Shown: positions 10,017-17,699, numbered from the stretch's first letter. The stretch is DNA of 32,722 bases from Candidatus Omnitrophota bacterium (GCA_030674475.1 JAUSCZ010000015.1:1-32722); one strand, 5' to 3'. Translations and numbers: made by a program. Notes: generated by a model from the letters alone, not told the origin.

Positions 10017-10045
10017 AGTATACCACACAATTTGACCACTGTCAA
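10017..10045 (-). promoter_or_regulatory. Sigma70-type promoter for the cvpA-nif3-dnaG-rpoD operon
   Basis: Minus strand TTGACA - 17 nt (gtggtcaaattgtgtgg) - TATACT. Confidence 0.8.
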
Positions 10046-10063
10046 GGTAGGCGGGAATTTTGT

Positions 10064-10119
10064 CAATTAAAATTGAAAATGAGACACTTTTTAAGCAATT
10101 AAAGCTGAAAATGAGACAC
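10064..10119. repeat. Pair of 24-bp imperfect direct repeats, 32-bp period; possible relic IS end
   Basis: caattaaaattgaaaatgagacac (10064-10087) and caattaaagctgaaaatgagacac (10096-10119), 22/24 identical. Confidence 0.85.
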
Positions 10120-10160
10120 CTGTTTTTGTGCTATACTTTCTTTAAAAAAGGAGGATTTTG

Positions 10161-10967
10161 CTAGTATTTCACTTCGACTAAAAACAATCCTTGGGCCGGC
10201 GCGGTGGGGCCGGCTTGTTTTCTGTTTTGGGCCAGAAGGATTTTTTTAAGATTCCCCTCCGGAAATTTACCCCTGCCTATCTCAAAGAGTGTCCCCACGA
10301 TATTGCGAACCATATTATAGAGAAAGCCGTCGGATTCGATATCAATAATAATTAGTTTATAGCCGATAGTTGATGGTTTATGGTTTCGTGTTTCAATTGA
10401 GAGCTTCTTGATGGTTCTTATGGTGGTTTTGGCGGATGAGCCGCTGGCGCAGAAGGATTTGAAATCGTGCCGGCCTAAGAGGGCGTCGGCCTCTTTTCGC
10501 ATCAGGCTGACATTGAGCCGGTAGGGGATATGCCAGACGTATTTGTTTAAGAAAGCGGACCTTGTTTCGCTATTGAGAATAAAGTAGCGGTAGGTCTTGG
10601 ATTTTGCCGAATAACGGGAATGAAAATCTTTATCCGCTTCCCCTATTTCTTTTAGGGAAATGTCTTTAGGCAGAAGGCTGTTTAACGCTTTCTGGATTTT
10701 TGAAACCGCAAGTAAGGAGTGGGTTCTAAAATTCGCGGTTTGAGCCAAGGCGTGAACTCCGGAGTCGGTTCTTCCCGAACCAATGACCTTGACCTTTTCT
10801 TGGAGGATTTTCTCCAAGACTTTCTCTATCGTCTCTTGTATTGTTTTAGTCTGTGGTCTGTGGACTGCGCCTGCCTGCCGGATAGGCGCGGACTGTGGAC
10901 TGTTCTGAATCTGCCACCCGGCGTAATTTGTCCCATCGTACTCAATGATGAGTTTGATGTTGCGCAT
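10161..10967 (-). CDS. truA: tRNA pseudouridine synthase A with two low-complexity insertions
   Basis: IKLIIEYDGTNYAGWQIQ, VIGSGRTDSGVHALAQTANFRT, FHSRYSAKSKTYRYFI, FLYNMVRNIVGTLFEIGRGK. Confidence 0.96.
   Translation of the reverse strand: MRNIKLIIEYDGTNYAGWQIQNSPQSAPIRQAGAVHRPQTKTIQETIEKVLEKILQEKVKVIGSGRTDSGVHALAQTANFRTHSLLAVSKIQKALNSLLPKDISLKEIGEADKDFHSRYSAKSKTYRYFILNSETRSAFLNKYVWHIPYRLNVSLMRKEADALLGRHDFKSFCASGSSAKTTIRTIKKLSIETRNHKPSTIGYKLIIIDIESDGFLYNMVRNIVGTLFEIGRGKFPEGNLKKILLAQNRKQAGPTAPAQGLFLVEVKY
10354..10400. repeat. In-frame word-like repeat inside truA (gtttat/ggtttatggttt type)
   Basis: gtttatagccgatagttgatggtttatggtttcgtgtttc; encodes ETRNHKPSTIGYKL. Confidence 0.7.
10849..10912. 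repeat. In-frame repeat/palindrome insertion inside truA
   Basis: gtctgtggtctgtggactg-cgcctgcctgccggataggcgcg-gactgtggactg; encodes about 20 aa (NSPQSAPIRQAGAVHRPQTK) between GWQIQ and TIQETIEKVL. Confidence 0.8.
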
Positions 10968-10989
10968 AGGGTGCGAGCCTTGGGAAAGG

Positions 10990-12024
10990 CTATTTTTGGT
11001 ATTTTATCAGTTCTTCGGCAATCTGGACGGCGTTGGTGGCGGCACCCTTACGCAGGTTATCGGCAACTACCCATAGCCATAAGCCGGTTTTTATGAAGGG
11101 GTCTTTACGAATCCTGCCTACAAAGGTCTGGTCTTTTCCTTCCGCGTCCTTAGGCATAGGGTAGAGGCTGGCTTGGGGATCATCCATCAAGATAACCCCC
11201 GGGGCCCGGGAAAGCAGGGTTTTTACCTTTTGCGGTTCGATAGTTTTGGCGGTTTCGATATAAATTGATTCTGAATGCCCGGTGCGCACCGGGACCCGGA
11301 CTGTGGTTGCGGAAATTTTAATCTTCTCATCGTGCATAATTTTGTGGGTTTCCTTGACTAATTTCCACTCTTCATTGGTGTAATCGCATTCGGTAAAACT
11401 ACCGATATGAGGAAAGACATTATAGGCCAACTGCTGGGGCATAGATTTATTTTCTACATTGGCTTGTACATTCTCGCATCCACCGGATACGATTTTAAAG
11501 GTTTCTTCTTTTAGCTGTTCAACCGCTCCCCTTCCTGCCCCGGATGAAGCCTGCAAGGTGGTTACGATTATTCTTTTGATTCCAGCTTTCTTATAAATCG
11601 GCCAAAGAGCCACTACCATTTGGATGGTAGAACAATTTGGGTTAGCGATTATGCCTTGGTGTTTTTTGACATCCTTAGCGTTGACTTCCGGAACCACCAA
11701 AGGCACTTTGGGGTCCATGCGAAAGTCCGCGCCATTATCAATGACCACCGCGCCTCTCTTTACCGCCTCCGAGGCATAAGTAACCGCCGCTCCTTTTTCC
11801 CCTTCGGTGCCGGCGAATAAGGCAATATCAATTCCTGCAAAGCCTTCAGGAGTAATTGGCGTTACCGCGTAGGTTTGTCCGTCAACCTGAATATCCCGGG
11901 CGGAGCGGGCAAAGACCCGCAGTTGATCAACCGGGAAGTCTCTCTGCCTTAGCACCCGGAGCATTTCCTCGCCGACAGCTCCTACTCCCACGACCGCCAC
12001 ATTAAATTTAGCCTTCTTTTTCAC
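10990..12024 (-). CDS. asd: Aspartate-semialdehyde dehydrogenase
   Basis: NVAVVGVGAVGEEMLRVL, IIANPNCSTIQMVVALWPI, TTLQASSGAGRGAVEQL, RVPVRTGHSESIYIE. Confidence 0.96.
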   Translation of the reverse strand: MKKKAKFNVAVVGVGAVGEEMLRVLRQRDFPVDQLRVFARSARDIQVDGQTYAVTPITPEGFAGIDIALFAGTEGEKGAAVTYASEAVKRGAVVIDNGADFRMDPKVPLVVPEVNAKDVKKHQGIIANPNCSTIQMVVALWPIYKKAGIKRIIVTTLQASSGAGRGAVEQLKEETFKIVSGGCENVQANVENKSMPQQLAYNVFPHIGSFTECDYTNEEWKLVKETHKIMHDEKIKISATTVRVPVRTGHSESIYIETAKTIEPQKVKTLLSRAPGVILMDDPQASLYPMPKDAEGKDQTFVGRIRKDPFIKTGLWLWVVADNLRKGAATNAVQIAEELIKYQK

Positions 12025-12033
12025 TTGAAAATC

Positions 12034-12064
12034 CCCCTACAGGTGCGATAAATCGCACCGCTAC
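12034..12064. repeat. Palindromic GTAG..GTAGGGG-type intergenic repeat
   Basis: cccctacaggtgcgataaatcgcaccgctac; stem ggtgcgat/atcgcacc. Confidence 0.85.
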
Positions 12065-12140
12065 ACGACACGGACGAGCTAAGCTCTATTTACATACTCA
12101 TTGGTGCCACGCCTAACGAGCGCGGCATGACTGCTTCATC

Positions 12141-13190
12141 TTAAAGACTCTTGACTATCAAATCCCCGATTTCCGAAGTGGAATAGCCCATTTTACCGGC
12201 GGCTAAGGATTTTAACTTGGTGTTGACTATTCTTATTACCGCGTCCTCAATAGCCTTGGCGGCTTTTAGCTCACCCAGGGCTTCTAACATCATTCCCGCC
12301 GCGCAGATGGCCGCTAGCGGGTTTATCACATTCTGGCCGGTATATTTGGGGGCGCTGCCGCCGATAGGCTCAAACATAGATACGCCCTGGGGATTGATAT
12401 TGCCGCCGGCGGCAATACCCATGCCGCCCTGAATCATTGCCCCTAAATCAGTGATAATATCCCCAAACATATTGTCGGTAACAATTACATCAAACCATTC
12501 CGGATTCTTGACAAACCACATTGTAGTGGCATCCACATGGGCATAGTCAGTGGTGATATCGGGATACTCTTTGGCGACTTCATAAAAAGTCCGCTCCCAT
12601 AAATCCCAGGCGTAAGTTAAGACATTGGTTTTTCCGCAGAGAGTAAGTTTTTTCCTTTTATCGCGCTTACGGGTATATTCAAAGGCATAACGGATACAGC
12701 GCTCTACCCCTTTACGGGTATTATAGGAAATTTGTATGGCTACTTCATCTTTAGTGCCTTTATCCTTAAACTCGCCCATTCCTTTATATAAGCCCTCGGA
12801 ATTCTCCCGCACTACCACAAAGTCAATATCTTCCGGTTTTTTGTCTTTTAAAGGGCAATAAAGGGAATTATACAGCTTTACCGGGCGCAGGTTGATATAT
12901 TGGTCTAAAGAAAAGCGCAGTTTCAGCAGGACACCGGTCTCTAAAATCCCCGGCTTTACCTGGGGATGTCCGATAGCCCCCAGAAAAATAGCCGAGTATT
13001 TTCTTAACTCCTCGATGTCTTTCTCTTCTAAAGTTTTACCGGTCTTTAAGTAGCGCTCGCCGCCGAAATCAAATATCTTAGTTTCATATTTAAAGTTAAA
13101 CTTCTTCCCTGCCGCCTCCAAAACCTTCAAACCCTCTCTGACTACCTCCGGCCCGGTCCCATCACCGGGAATTACCGCGATTTTGTACAT
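12141..13190 (-). CDS. leuB: 3-isopropylmalate dehydrogenase (isocitrate/isopropylmalate dehydrogenase family)
   Basis: [88 protein letters not shown]; adjacent leuCD. Confidence 0.9.
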   Translation of the reverse strand: MYKIAVIPGDGTGPEVVREGLKVLEAAGKKFNFKYETKIFDFGGERYLKTGKTLEEKDIEELRKYSAIFLGAIGHPQVKPGILETGVLLKLRFSLDQYINLRPVKLYNSLYCPLKDKKPEDIDFVVVRENSEGLYKGMGEFKDKGTKDEVAIQISYNTRKGVERCIRYAFEYTRKRDKRKKLTLCGKTNVLTYAWDLWERTFYEVAKEYPDITTDYAHVDATTMWFVKNPEWFDVIVTDNMFGDIITDLGAMIQGGMGIAAGGNINPQGVSMFEPIGGSAPKYTGQNVINPLAAICAAGMMLEALGELKAAKAIEDAVIRIVNTKLKSLAAGKMGYSTSEIGDLIVKSL

Positions 13191-13262
13191 CTTTGCTCTT
13201 TCTCCTTTGCAACCACTGAAACGCTGAATTAATATAAATTCTCTCCGCTGAAGCGCGGAAAT

Positions 13263-13805
13263 TCAATAAGTCTTCTTCTGCGCCTCTGCGGAACATTTAC
13301 TTCTAATAGTTATTCTGCGCCTCTGCGGTTTCGCAATCCACTTCATCAGCCCCCCGGCCTCTGCTATCTTCTGCATAAACTCCGGAAAGCCTTCGGACTT
13401 ATAAATTTTACCCTGAGTAATATTCTTAATCTCACCTTTTACTAAATCTATCTCCAATTCGTCTGTAGTATTTATTTCATCAGTCTGGGCTATCTCAATA
13501 ATCGGAAGCCCGATATTTATGGCGTTACGATAAAATATTCGCGCGAAAGATTTGGCAATGACGCAGGAAATCCCCGCGCCTTTAATGGCTATCGGGGCAT
13601 GTTCGCGGCTGGAGCCGCAGCCGAAATTTTTCCCACCGGCGATTATGTCGCCTTTATTTACCTGTTTAATAAAATCCGGGGCGATAGTTTCCAGGCATTT
13701 CTTGCCCAGCTCAACCGGATCGGTGGTTACCAGGTATTTGGCGGCGATGATATCGTCAGTATTAATATCGTCGCCGAATTTATGAACCTTGCCTTTTAAT
13801 ATCAT
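13263..13805 (-). CDS. leuD: 3-isopropylmalate dehydratase small subunit, C-terminal tail encoded by repeats
   Basis: KVHKFGDDINTDDIIAAKYLVTTDP; GGKNFGCGSSREHAPIAIKGAGISCVIAKSFARIFYRNAINIGLP. Confidence 0.95.
   Translation of the reverse strand: MILKGKVHKFGDDINTDDIIAAKYLVTTDPVELGKKCLETIAPDFIKQVNKGDIIAGGKNFGCGSSREHAPIAIKGAGISCVIAKSFARIFYRNAINIGLPIIEIAQTDEINTTDELEIDLVKGEIKNITQGKIYKSEGFPEFMQKIAEAGGLMKWIAKPQRRRITIRSKCSAEAQKKTY
13276..13328. repeat. Two identical 16-bp repeats ttctgcgcctctgcgg in the leuD 3' end
   Basis: 13276-13291 and 13313-13328, identical. Confidence 0.92.
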
Positions 13806-13821
13806 TAGTTCGCTCTGTTTT

Positions 13822-13847
13822 GGGCAGACACGGGGGTCTGCCCCTAC
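13822..13847. repeat. Palindromic TGTAGGGGC-type repeat between leuC and leuD
   Basis: gggcagacacgggggtctgcccctaca; stem gggcagac/gtctgccc. Confidence 0.85.
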
Positions 13848-13849
13848 AG

Positions 13850-15190
13850 TTATCCCACTACTTCTTCGGGATGGGCTATCCTGCCTTTGATGGCCGAGGC
13901 CGCGGCTACCGCCGGATTGGACAGATACACAAAACTCTTAGGCGAACCCATCCTGCCGATAAAATTACGGTTGGTGGTGGCAATCGCGGTTTCCCCGTCA
14001 GCCAATATCCCGCAGTGTCCGCCCAGGCACGGCCCGCAGGTAGGAGTTGAAATAATACAGCCGGCTTTATCAAATATTTCAATTAAACCTTCTTTGATTG
14101 CCTGTTTGTAGATATTTTGGGTGGCGGGTATGATTATTGTCCGCACAGTAGATTTAACTTTTTTGTTTTTAAAGATTTTGGCGGCTAAGCGTAAATCCGA
14201 AATTCTGCCGTTGGTGCAGGAGCCGATTACCGCCTGATTAACGCTTACCTTATTTAGTTGGTTTACCGGCTTTACCCCGTTACAGACAGGGCACCCCGGG
14301 TGCCCGACGGCTGTCTTTGGCAGCCTGCCTGTAACGGGGTGAACATTGCTGGGCAGATGCGGACAGGCAACCTGCGGTTCTAATTTAGAAACATCGTATT
14401 GATAAATCTTTTCATAAACTGCATCCTTATCGGATTTTAGCTGAACGCTGAACGCCGAACGCCGGACGCCGGATAGATATTTTCGCGTAATTTCATCCGG
14501 CTCGATGATGCCGGATTTCCCTCCGGCTTCAATTGCCATATTGCACATAGAGAATCTCGCGTCTATCTCTAAATTTTCAATTACCGGTCCGCAAAACTCC
14601 ATCGCCTTATATAAGGCTCCGTCAACTCCGATATCTCCTATGGTATGGAGAATCAGGTCTTTGCCGCTGACCCACTTTTTTAGTTTTCCGGTGTAGATAA
14701 ATTTTATGGTCTGAGGAACCCTTAACCAGACGTATCCGCTAATCCAACTGGCGGCAATATCGGTTGAACCCATCCCGGTGGAGAATGCCCCTAAGGCGCC
14801 GTAAGTGCAGGTATGCGAATCCGCCCCGACTACTAAATCTCCCGGTTTAATCAGGCCCAGCTCAGGAAGCAGGGCATGCTCAATTCCCATAGAACCTATT
14901 TCAAAGTAATTTTTTATATTTTGCTCCTGGGCAAAATTCGCCAGCATTTTGGCTTGGTTGGCGCTCTTTAAGTCTTTAGCCGGAGTGAAATGGTCCGGAA
15001 CCAGGACAACTTTTTTGGTATCAAATACCTTTTTGGCTCCCGCCTTTTTAAACTCCTCTATTGCCAGGGGAGCGGTGATGTCATTGGCTAAAGACAAATC
15101 AACCTTGGCCCAGATAAATTCACCCGGGTGGATATCTTTTTTGCCGGGGGTGTGTTTTAAGAGTATTTTTTCGGTTATTGTGTAAGGCAT
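13850..15190 (-). CDS. leuC: 3-isopropylmalate dehydratase large subunit with two insertions
   Basis: VDLSLANDITAPLAIEEFKK; GADSHTCTYGALGAFSTGMGSTDIAASW; IGSCTNGRISDLRLAAKIF; PTCGPCLGGHCGILADGETAIATTNRNFIGRMGSP. Confidence 0.95.
   Translation of the reverse strand: MPYTITEKILLKHTPGKKDIHPGEFIWAKVDLSLANDITAPLAIEEFKKAGAKKVFDTKKVVLVPDHFTPAKDLKSANQAKMLANFAQEQNIKNYFEIGSMGIEHALLPELGLIKPGDLVVGADSHTCTYGALGAFSTGMGSTDIAASWISGYVWLRVPQTIKFIYTGKLKKWVSGKDLILHTIGDIGVDGALYKAMEFCGPVIENLEIDARFSMCNMAIEAGGKSGIIEPDEITRKYLSGVRRSAFSVQLKSDKDAVYEKIYQYDVSKLEPQVACPHLPSNVHPVTGRLPKTAVGHPGCPVCNGVKPVNQLNKVSVNQAVIGSCTNGRISDLRLAAKIFKNKKVKSTVRTIIIPATQNIYKQAIKEGLIEIFDKAGCIISTPTCGPCLGGHCGILADGETAIATTNRNFIGRMGSPKSFVYLSNPAVAAASAIKGRIAHPEEVVG
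14275..14339. repeat. Composite nested inverted repeat inserted in leuC
   Basis: ccccgttacagacagg...cctgcctgtaacgggg outer stem with inner gggcaccccgggtgccc. Confidence 0.88.
14441..14474. repeat. Degenerate tandem word repeat inserted in leuC
   Basis: ctgaacgctgaacgccgaacgccggacgccggat; encodes SGVRRSAFSVQ. Confidence 0.88.
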
Positions 15191-15193
15191 TTT

Positions 15194-15250
15194 AAGTTAT
15201 TTGAGTTTATTGAGTTGCATAAGCTTATAACTCAACGAACTCTATGAACT
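15194..15250. repeat. Word-like 'gagtt/aactc' repeat with central palindrome, overlapping the fabF stop
   Basis: agttatttgagtttattgagttgcataagcttataactcaacgaactctatgaact. Confidence 0.85.
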
Positions 15251-16486
15251 AAACTTTTTCGCGATTAAGGTGGCGTTATGGCCGCCGAAGCCCAGGGAAT
15301 TTGAGAGCGCGGTGTTTATTTTCATCTTGCGGGAGATATTGGGAACATAATCCAGGTCGCATTCCGGGTCCGGGACCTCCTGGTTTATAGTGGGGTGCGC
15401 TACTGAATCGCGAATGGAAAGGCAGCAGACCACAAATTCTACTCCGCCCGCGGCCCCTAAGAGATGGCCGGTCATAGACTTGGTTGAGCTGATAGCGACT
15501 TTATGGGCGTGGGCTCCAAAGGTATTTTTTATGGCCAGGCTTTCTACCTTATCGTTTAAGGCGGTTGAAGTTCCGTGGGCATTAATGTAATGTATCTCTT
15601 CAGGTTTTAGGCCGGCATCTGATAGCGCCGACTGCATTGCCCTTTGGGCGCCGCTGCCGGATGGATCAGGCGCGGTCATATGGTAGGCATCGGCAGACAT
15701 ACCATAACCGGCCATCTCGGCATAGATTTTGGCATTTCGTTTCAGGGCATGCTCAAGCTCCTCAAGTATTACTACTCCCGCGCCTTCACCTATGACGAAA
15801 CCGTCACGCAGTTTATCAAAAGGCCGGGAGGCCTTTTCCGGGGTATCATTCTTGCGGGATAAAGCCTTAAGCGAGCAAAAACCGCCTACGCCTAAATGGG
15901 TTATAGAGCTTTCAGTTCCTCCGGCAAGCATAATATCAGCGTCACCATATTGGATCATCCGGAAGGCATCTCCGATGGCGTTTGAGCCGGAGGCGCAGGC
16001 AGTGGTAACGCAGGAATTTGGTCCTTTCAGGCCTAAAAGTATGGAAACCTGTCCGGCGGCCTCATTCACAATCATCAGTGGAACCATAAAGGGAGTTATT
16101 CGGGAGGGGCCTTTTTCTAAGTAGGTTTTGTATTCTTGTTCTACAATCCGCAGGCTGCCAATGCCACAGCCGATTAAGACTCCGATGCGCTCAGTATTTT
16201 CTTTGGATAGGTCAAGCTTGGCATCGCTGACTGCCTGCTTGCTTGCCGCTACCGCGAATTGGGCGAATTTCTCCATCCTTTTGGCTTCCTTGGAGTCCAT
16301 ATATTTCAAGGGGTCAAAACCTTTTACCTCGCCCGCGATTTGAGAATCAAAGGCGCTGGAATCAAAGGTGGTTATTGGTCCGATACCGCTTTTTCCCGCC
16401 AGCAGTGCCTGCCAGAAACTTTCTACGTCATTTTCTACCGGTGAAATTACTCCTAATCCGGTAATCACAATCCTGCGTTTAGCCAT
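15242..16486 (-). CDS. fabF: Beta-ketoacyl-ACP synthase II
   Basis: RRIVITGLGVISPVENDVESFWQALLAGKSGIGPITTFD; TACASGSNAIGDAFRMIQ; NAHGTSTALND; KSMTGHLLGAAGGVE; NSLGFGGHNATL. Confidence 0.97.
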   Translation of the reverse strand: MAKRRIVITGLGVISPVENDVESFWQALLAGKSGIGPITTFDSSAFDSQIAGEVKGFDPLKYMDSKEAKRMEKFAQFAVAASKQAVSDAKLDLSKENTERIGVLIGCGIGSLRIVEQEYKTYLEKGPSRITPFMVPLMIVNEAAGQVSILLGLKGPNSCVTTACASGSNAIGDAFRMIQYGDADIMLAGGTESSITHLGVGGFCSLKALSRKNDTPEKASRPFDKLRDGFVIGEGAGVVILEELEHALKRNAKIYAEMAGYGMSADAYHMTAPDPSGSGAQRAMQSALSDAGLKPEEIHYINAHGTSTALNDKVESLAIKNTFGAHAHKVAISSTKSMTGHLLGAAGGVEFVVCCLSIRDSVAHPTINQEVPDPECDLDYVPNISRKMKINTALSNSLGFGGHNATLIAKKFSS

Positions 16487-16512
16487 AAAGCCTGTCCCTG
16501 TGAATAAGAAAT

Positions 16513-16547
16513 AAATTGCCCCGGTTAGTGTTTATCCGGGGCAATTT
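16513..16547 (-). other. Intercistronic hairpin between acpP and fabF
   Basis: aaattgccccgg-ttagtgtttat-ccggggcaattt, perfect 12-bp stem with 11-nt loop. Confidence 0.9.
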
Positions 16548-16573
16548 GATGTAGTGTTAACTTAAATTGGCAT

Positions 16574-16816
16574 CTACTTAGCCGCGTTTGCCTTTTCTTC
16601 GATATACTTTATAGCGTCTCCGACTGTGGTCATCTTTTCGGCATCCTCATCCGGGATTTCAATGCCAAATTCTTCCTCTAAAGCCATTACCAGTTCTACG
16701 GTATCCAGTGAATCCGCGCCTAAATCATCAATAAAGGATGCGGCAGGAGTAACTTCCTCTGGTTTTACCCCTAATTGTTCTGCTATTATAGATTTCACTT
16801 TGTCTGCTACTGCCAT
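16574..16816 (-). CDS. acpP: Acyl carrier protein
   Basis: [48 protein letters not shown], with the phosphopantetheine DSL motif. Confidence 0.98.
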   Translation of the reverse strand: MAVADKVKSIIAEQLGVKPEEVTPAASFIDDLGADSLDTVELVMALEEEFGIEIPDEDAEKMTTVGDAIKYIEEKANAAK

Positions 16817-16834
16817 TATTTTCTCCTCCTTTTT

Positions 16835-16906
16835 ACGCTAAAACGCTATAGTTAATTTATAATTTTGCGCTATAACTATGTATTGCTGGTATTTTGCGTC
16901 TTTGCG
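16835..16906. repeat. Word-like repeats in the fabG-acpP spacer
   Basis: ttacgctaaaacgctatagttaatttataattttgcgctataactatg and ttttgcgtctttgcg. Confidence 0.65.
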
Positions 16907-16907
16907 A

Positions 16908-17651
16908 TTACGCCATAACCATACCGCCATCTATGATTATAGTCTGACCGGTAATATAATCTGATTCGCTCGATGCCAAAAATAAGCATAAATTAGCTAC
17001 ATCTTCGGGTTTTCCCAGCCTGCTTAAGGGAATCTGCGCGAGCAACTTCTGTTGGATGTCCGCGGGTAGTTTCGCGGTCATCTCAGTCTGAATAAAGCCC
17101 GGAGCTACCGCGTTAACGCAAATTCCCCTTGAGGCCAACTCTTTAGCCGTAGTCTTGGTTAAGGCGATTATTCCCGCCTTGGAAGCGGCGTAATTGGCTT
17201 GACCGAAGTTACCTATAATGCCAATGATCGATGCGATGTTGACTATTTTGCCTGACTTCTGCTTCAGCATTACTTTGGAAACGGCCTTGGTGCAGTTAAA
17301 AGTGCCTTTGAGGTTCACATTTATCACCGCGTCCCAGTCCGCTTCACTCATTCTAAGCAGAAGGTTGTCTTTAGTGATGCCGGCATTGTTTACCAATATA
17401 TCAAGCTTCTGAAAATTGTCAAGGATTTTGTTTACTGATTCTTCTACCTGGTTAAACTTGGTGACATCCGTTTGGGCGTAATCTGCTTTGACTCCTAATG
17501 CCTCGATATCCTTGGCTGTGGATTTAGCCGATTCAGGATTGATATCCCAGATTACCACATTCGCGCCTTCCCGGGCCAGGCGTAAGGCAATCTCTCTTCC
17601 GATTCCTCTGGCTCCCCCGGTTACTAAAGCAGTTTTATCTTTAAGCCGCAT
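16908..17651 (-). CDS. fabG: 3-oxoacyl-ACP reductase
   Basis: ALVTGGARGIGREIALRLAREGANV; LDILVNNAGITKDNLLLRM; ASIIGIIGNFGQANYAASKAGI; ITGQTIIIDGGMVM. Confidence 0.97.
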   Translation of the reverse strand: MRLKDKTALVTGGARGIGREIALRLAREGANVVIWDINPESAKSTAKDIEALGVKADYAQTDVTKFNQVEESVNKILDNFQKLDILVNNAGITKDNLLLRMSEADWDAVINVNLKGTFNCTKAVSKVMLKQKSGKIVNIASIIGIIGNFGQANYAASKAGIIALTKTTAKELASRGICVNAVAPGFIQTEMTAKLPADIQQKLLAQIPLSRLGKPEDVANLCLFLASSESDYITGQTIIIDGGMVMA

Positions 17652-17670
17652 TGCTTCGCTCCTTTCTCCG

Positions 17671-17699
17671 GTAGGGGCGGGTTTAGAACCCGCCCCTAC
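17671..17699. repeat. Perfect 13-bp-stem palindromic repeat containing the fabD stop codon
   Basis: gtaggggcgggtt-tag-aacccgcccctac. Confidence 0.95.

Noticed and set aside
10147-10170. Short leader peptide (TTG CTA GTA TTT CAC TTC GAC TAA) after the AAAGGAGG on the plus strand
   Set aside because: It overlaps the truA 3' end, uses a TTG start and has no downstream plus-strand gene; better explained as a relic.
12085-12125. GCCTAACG resembling an integron attC core
   Set aside because: No matching GTTRRRY partner at the expected spacing, no integrase, no cassette array; treated only as an inverted repeat.
14441-14474. CRISPR-like array
   Set aside because: Units are 7-8 nt, degenerate and contiguous without spacers, and they are translated within leuC.
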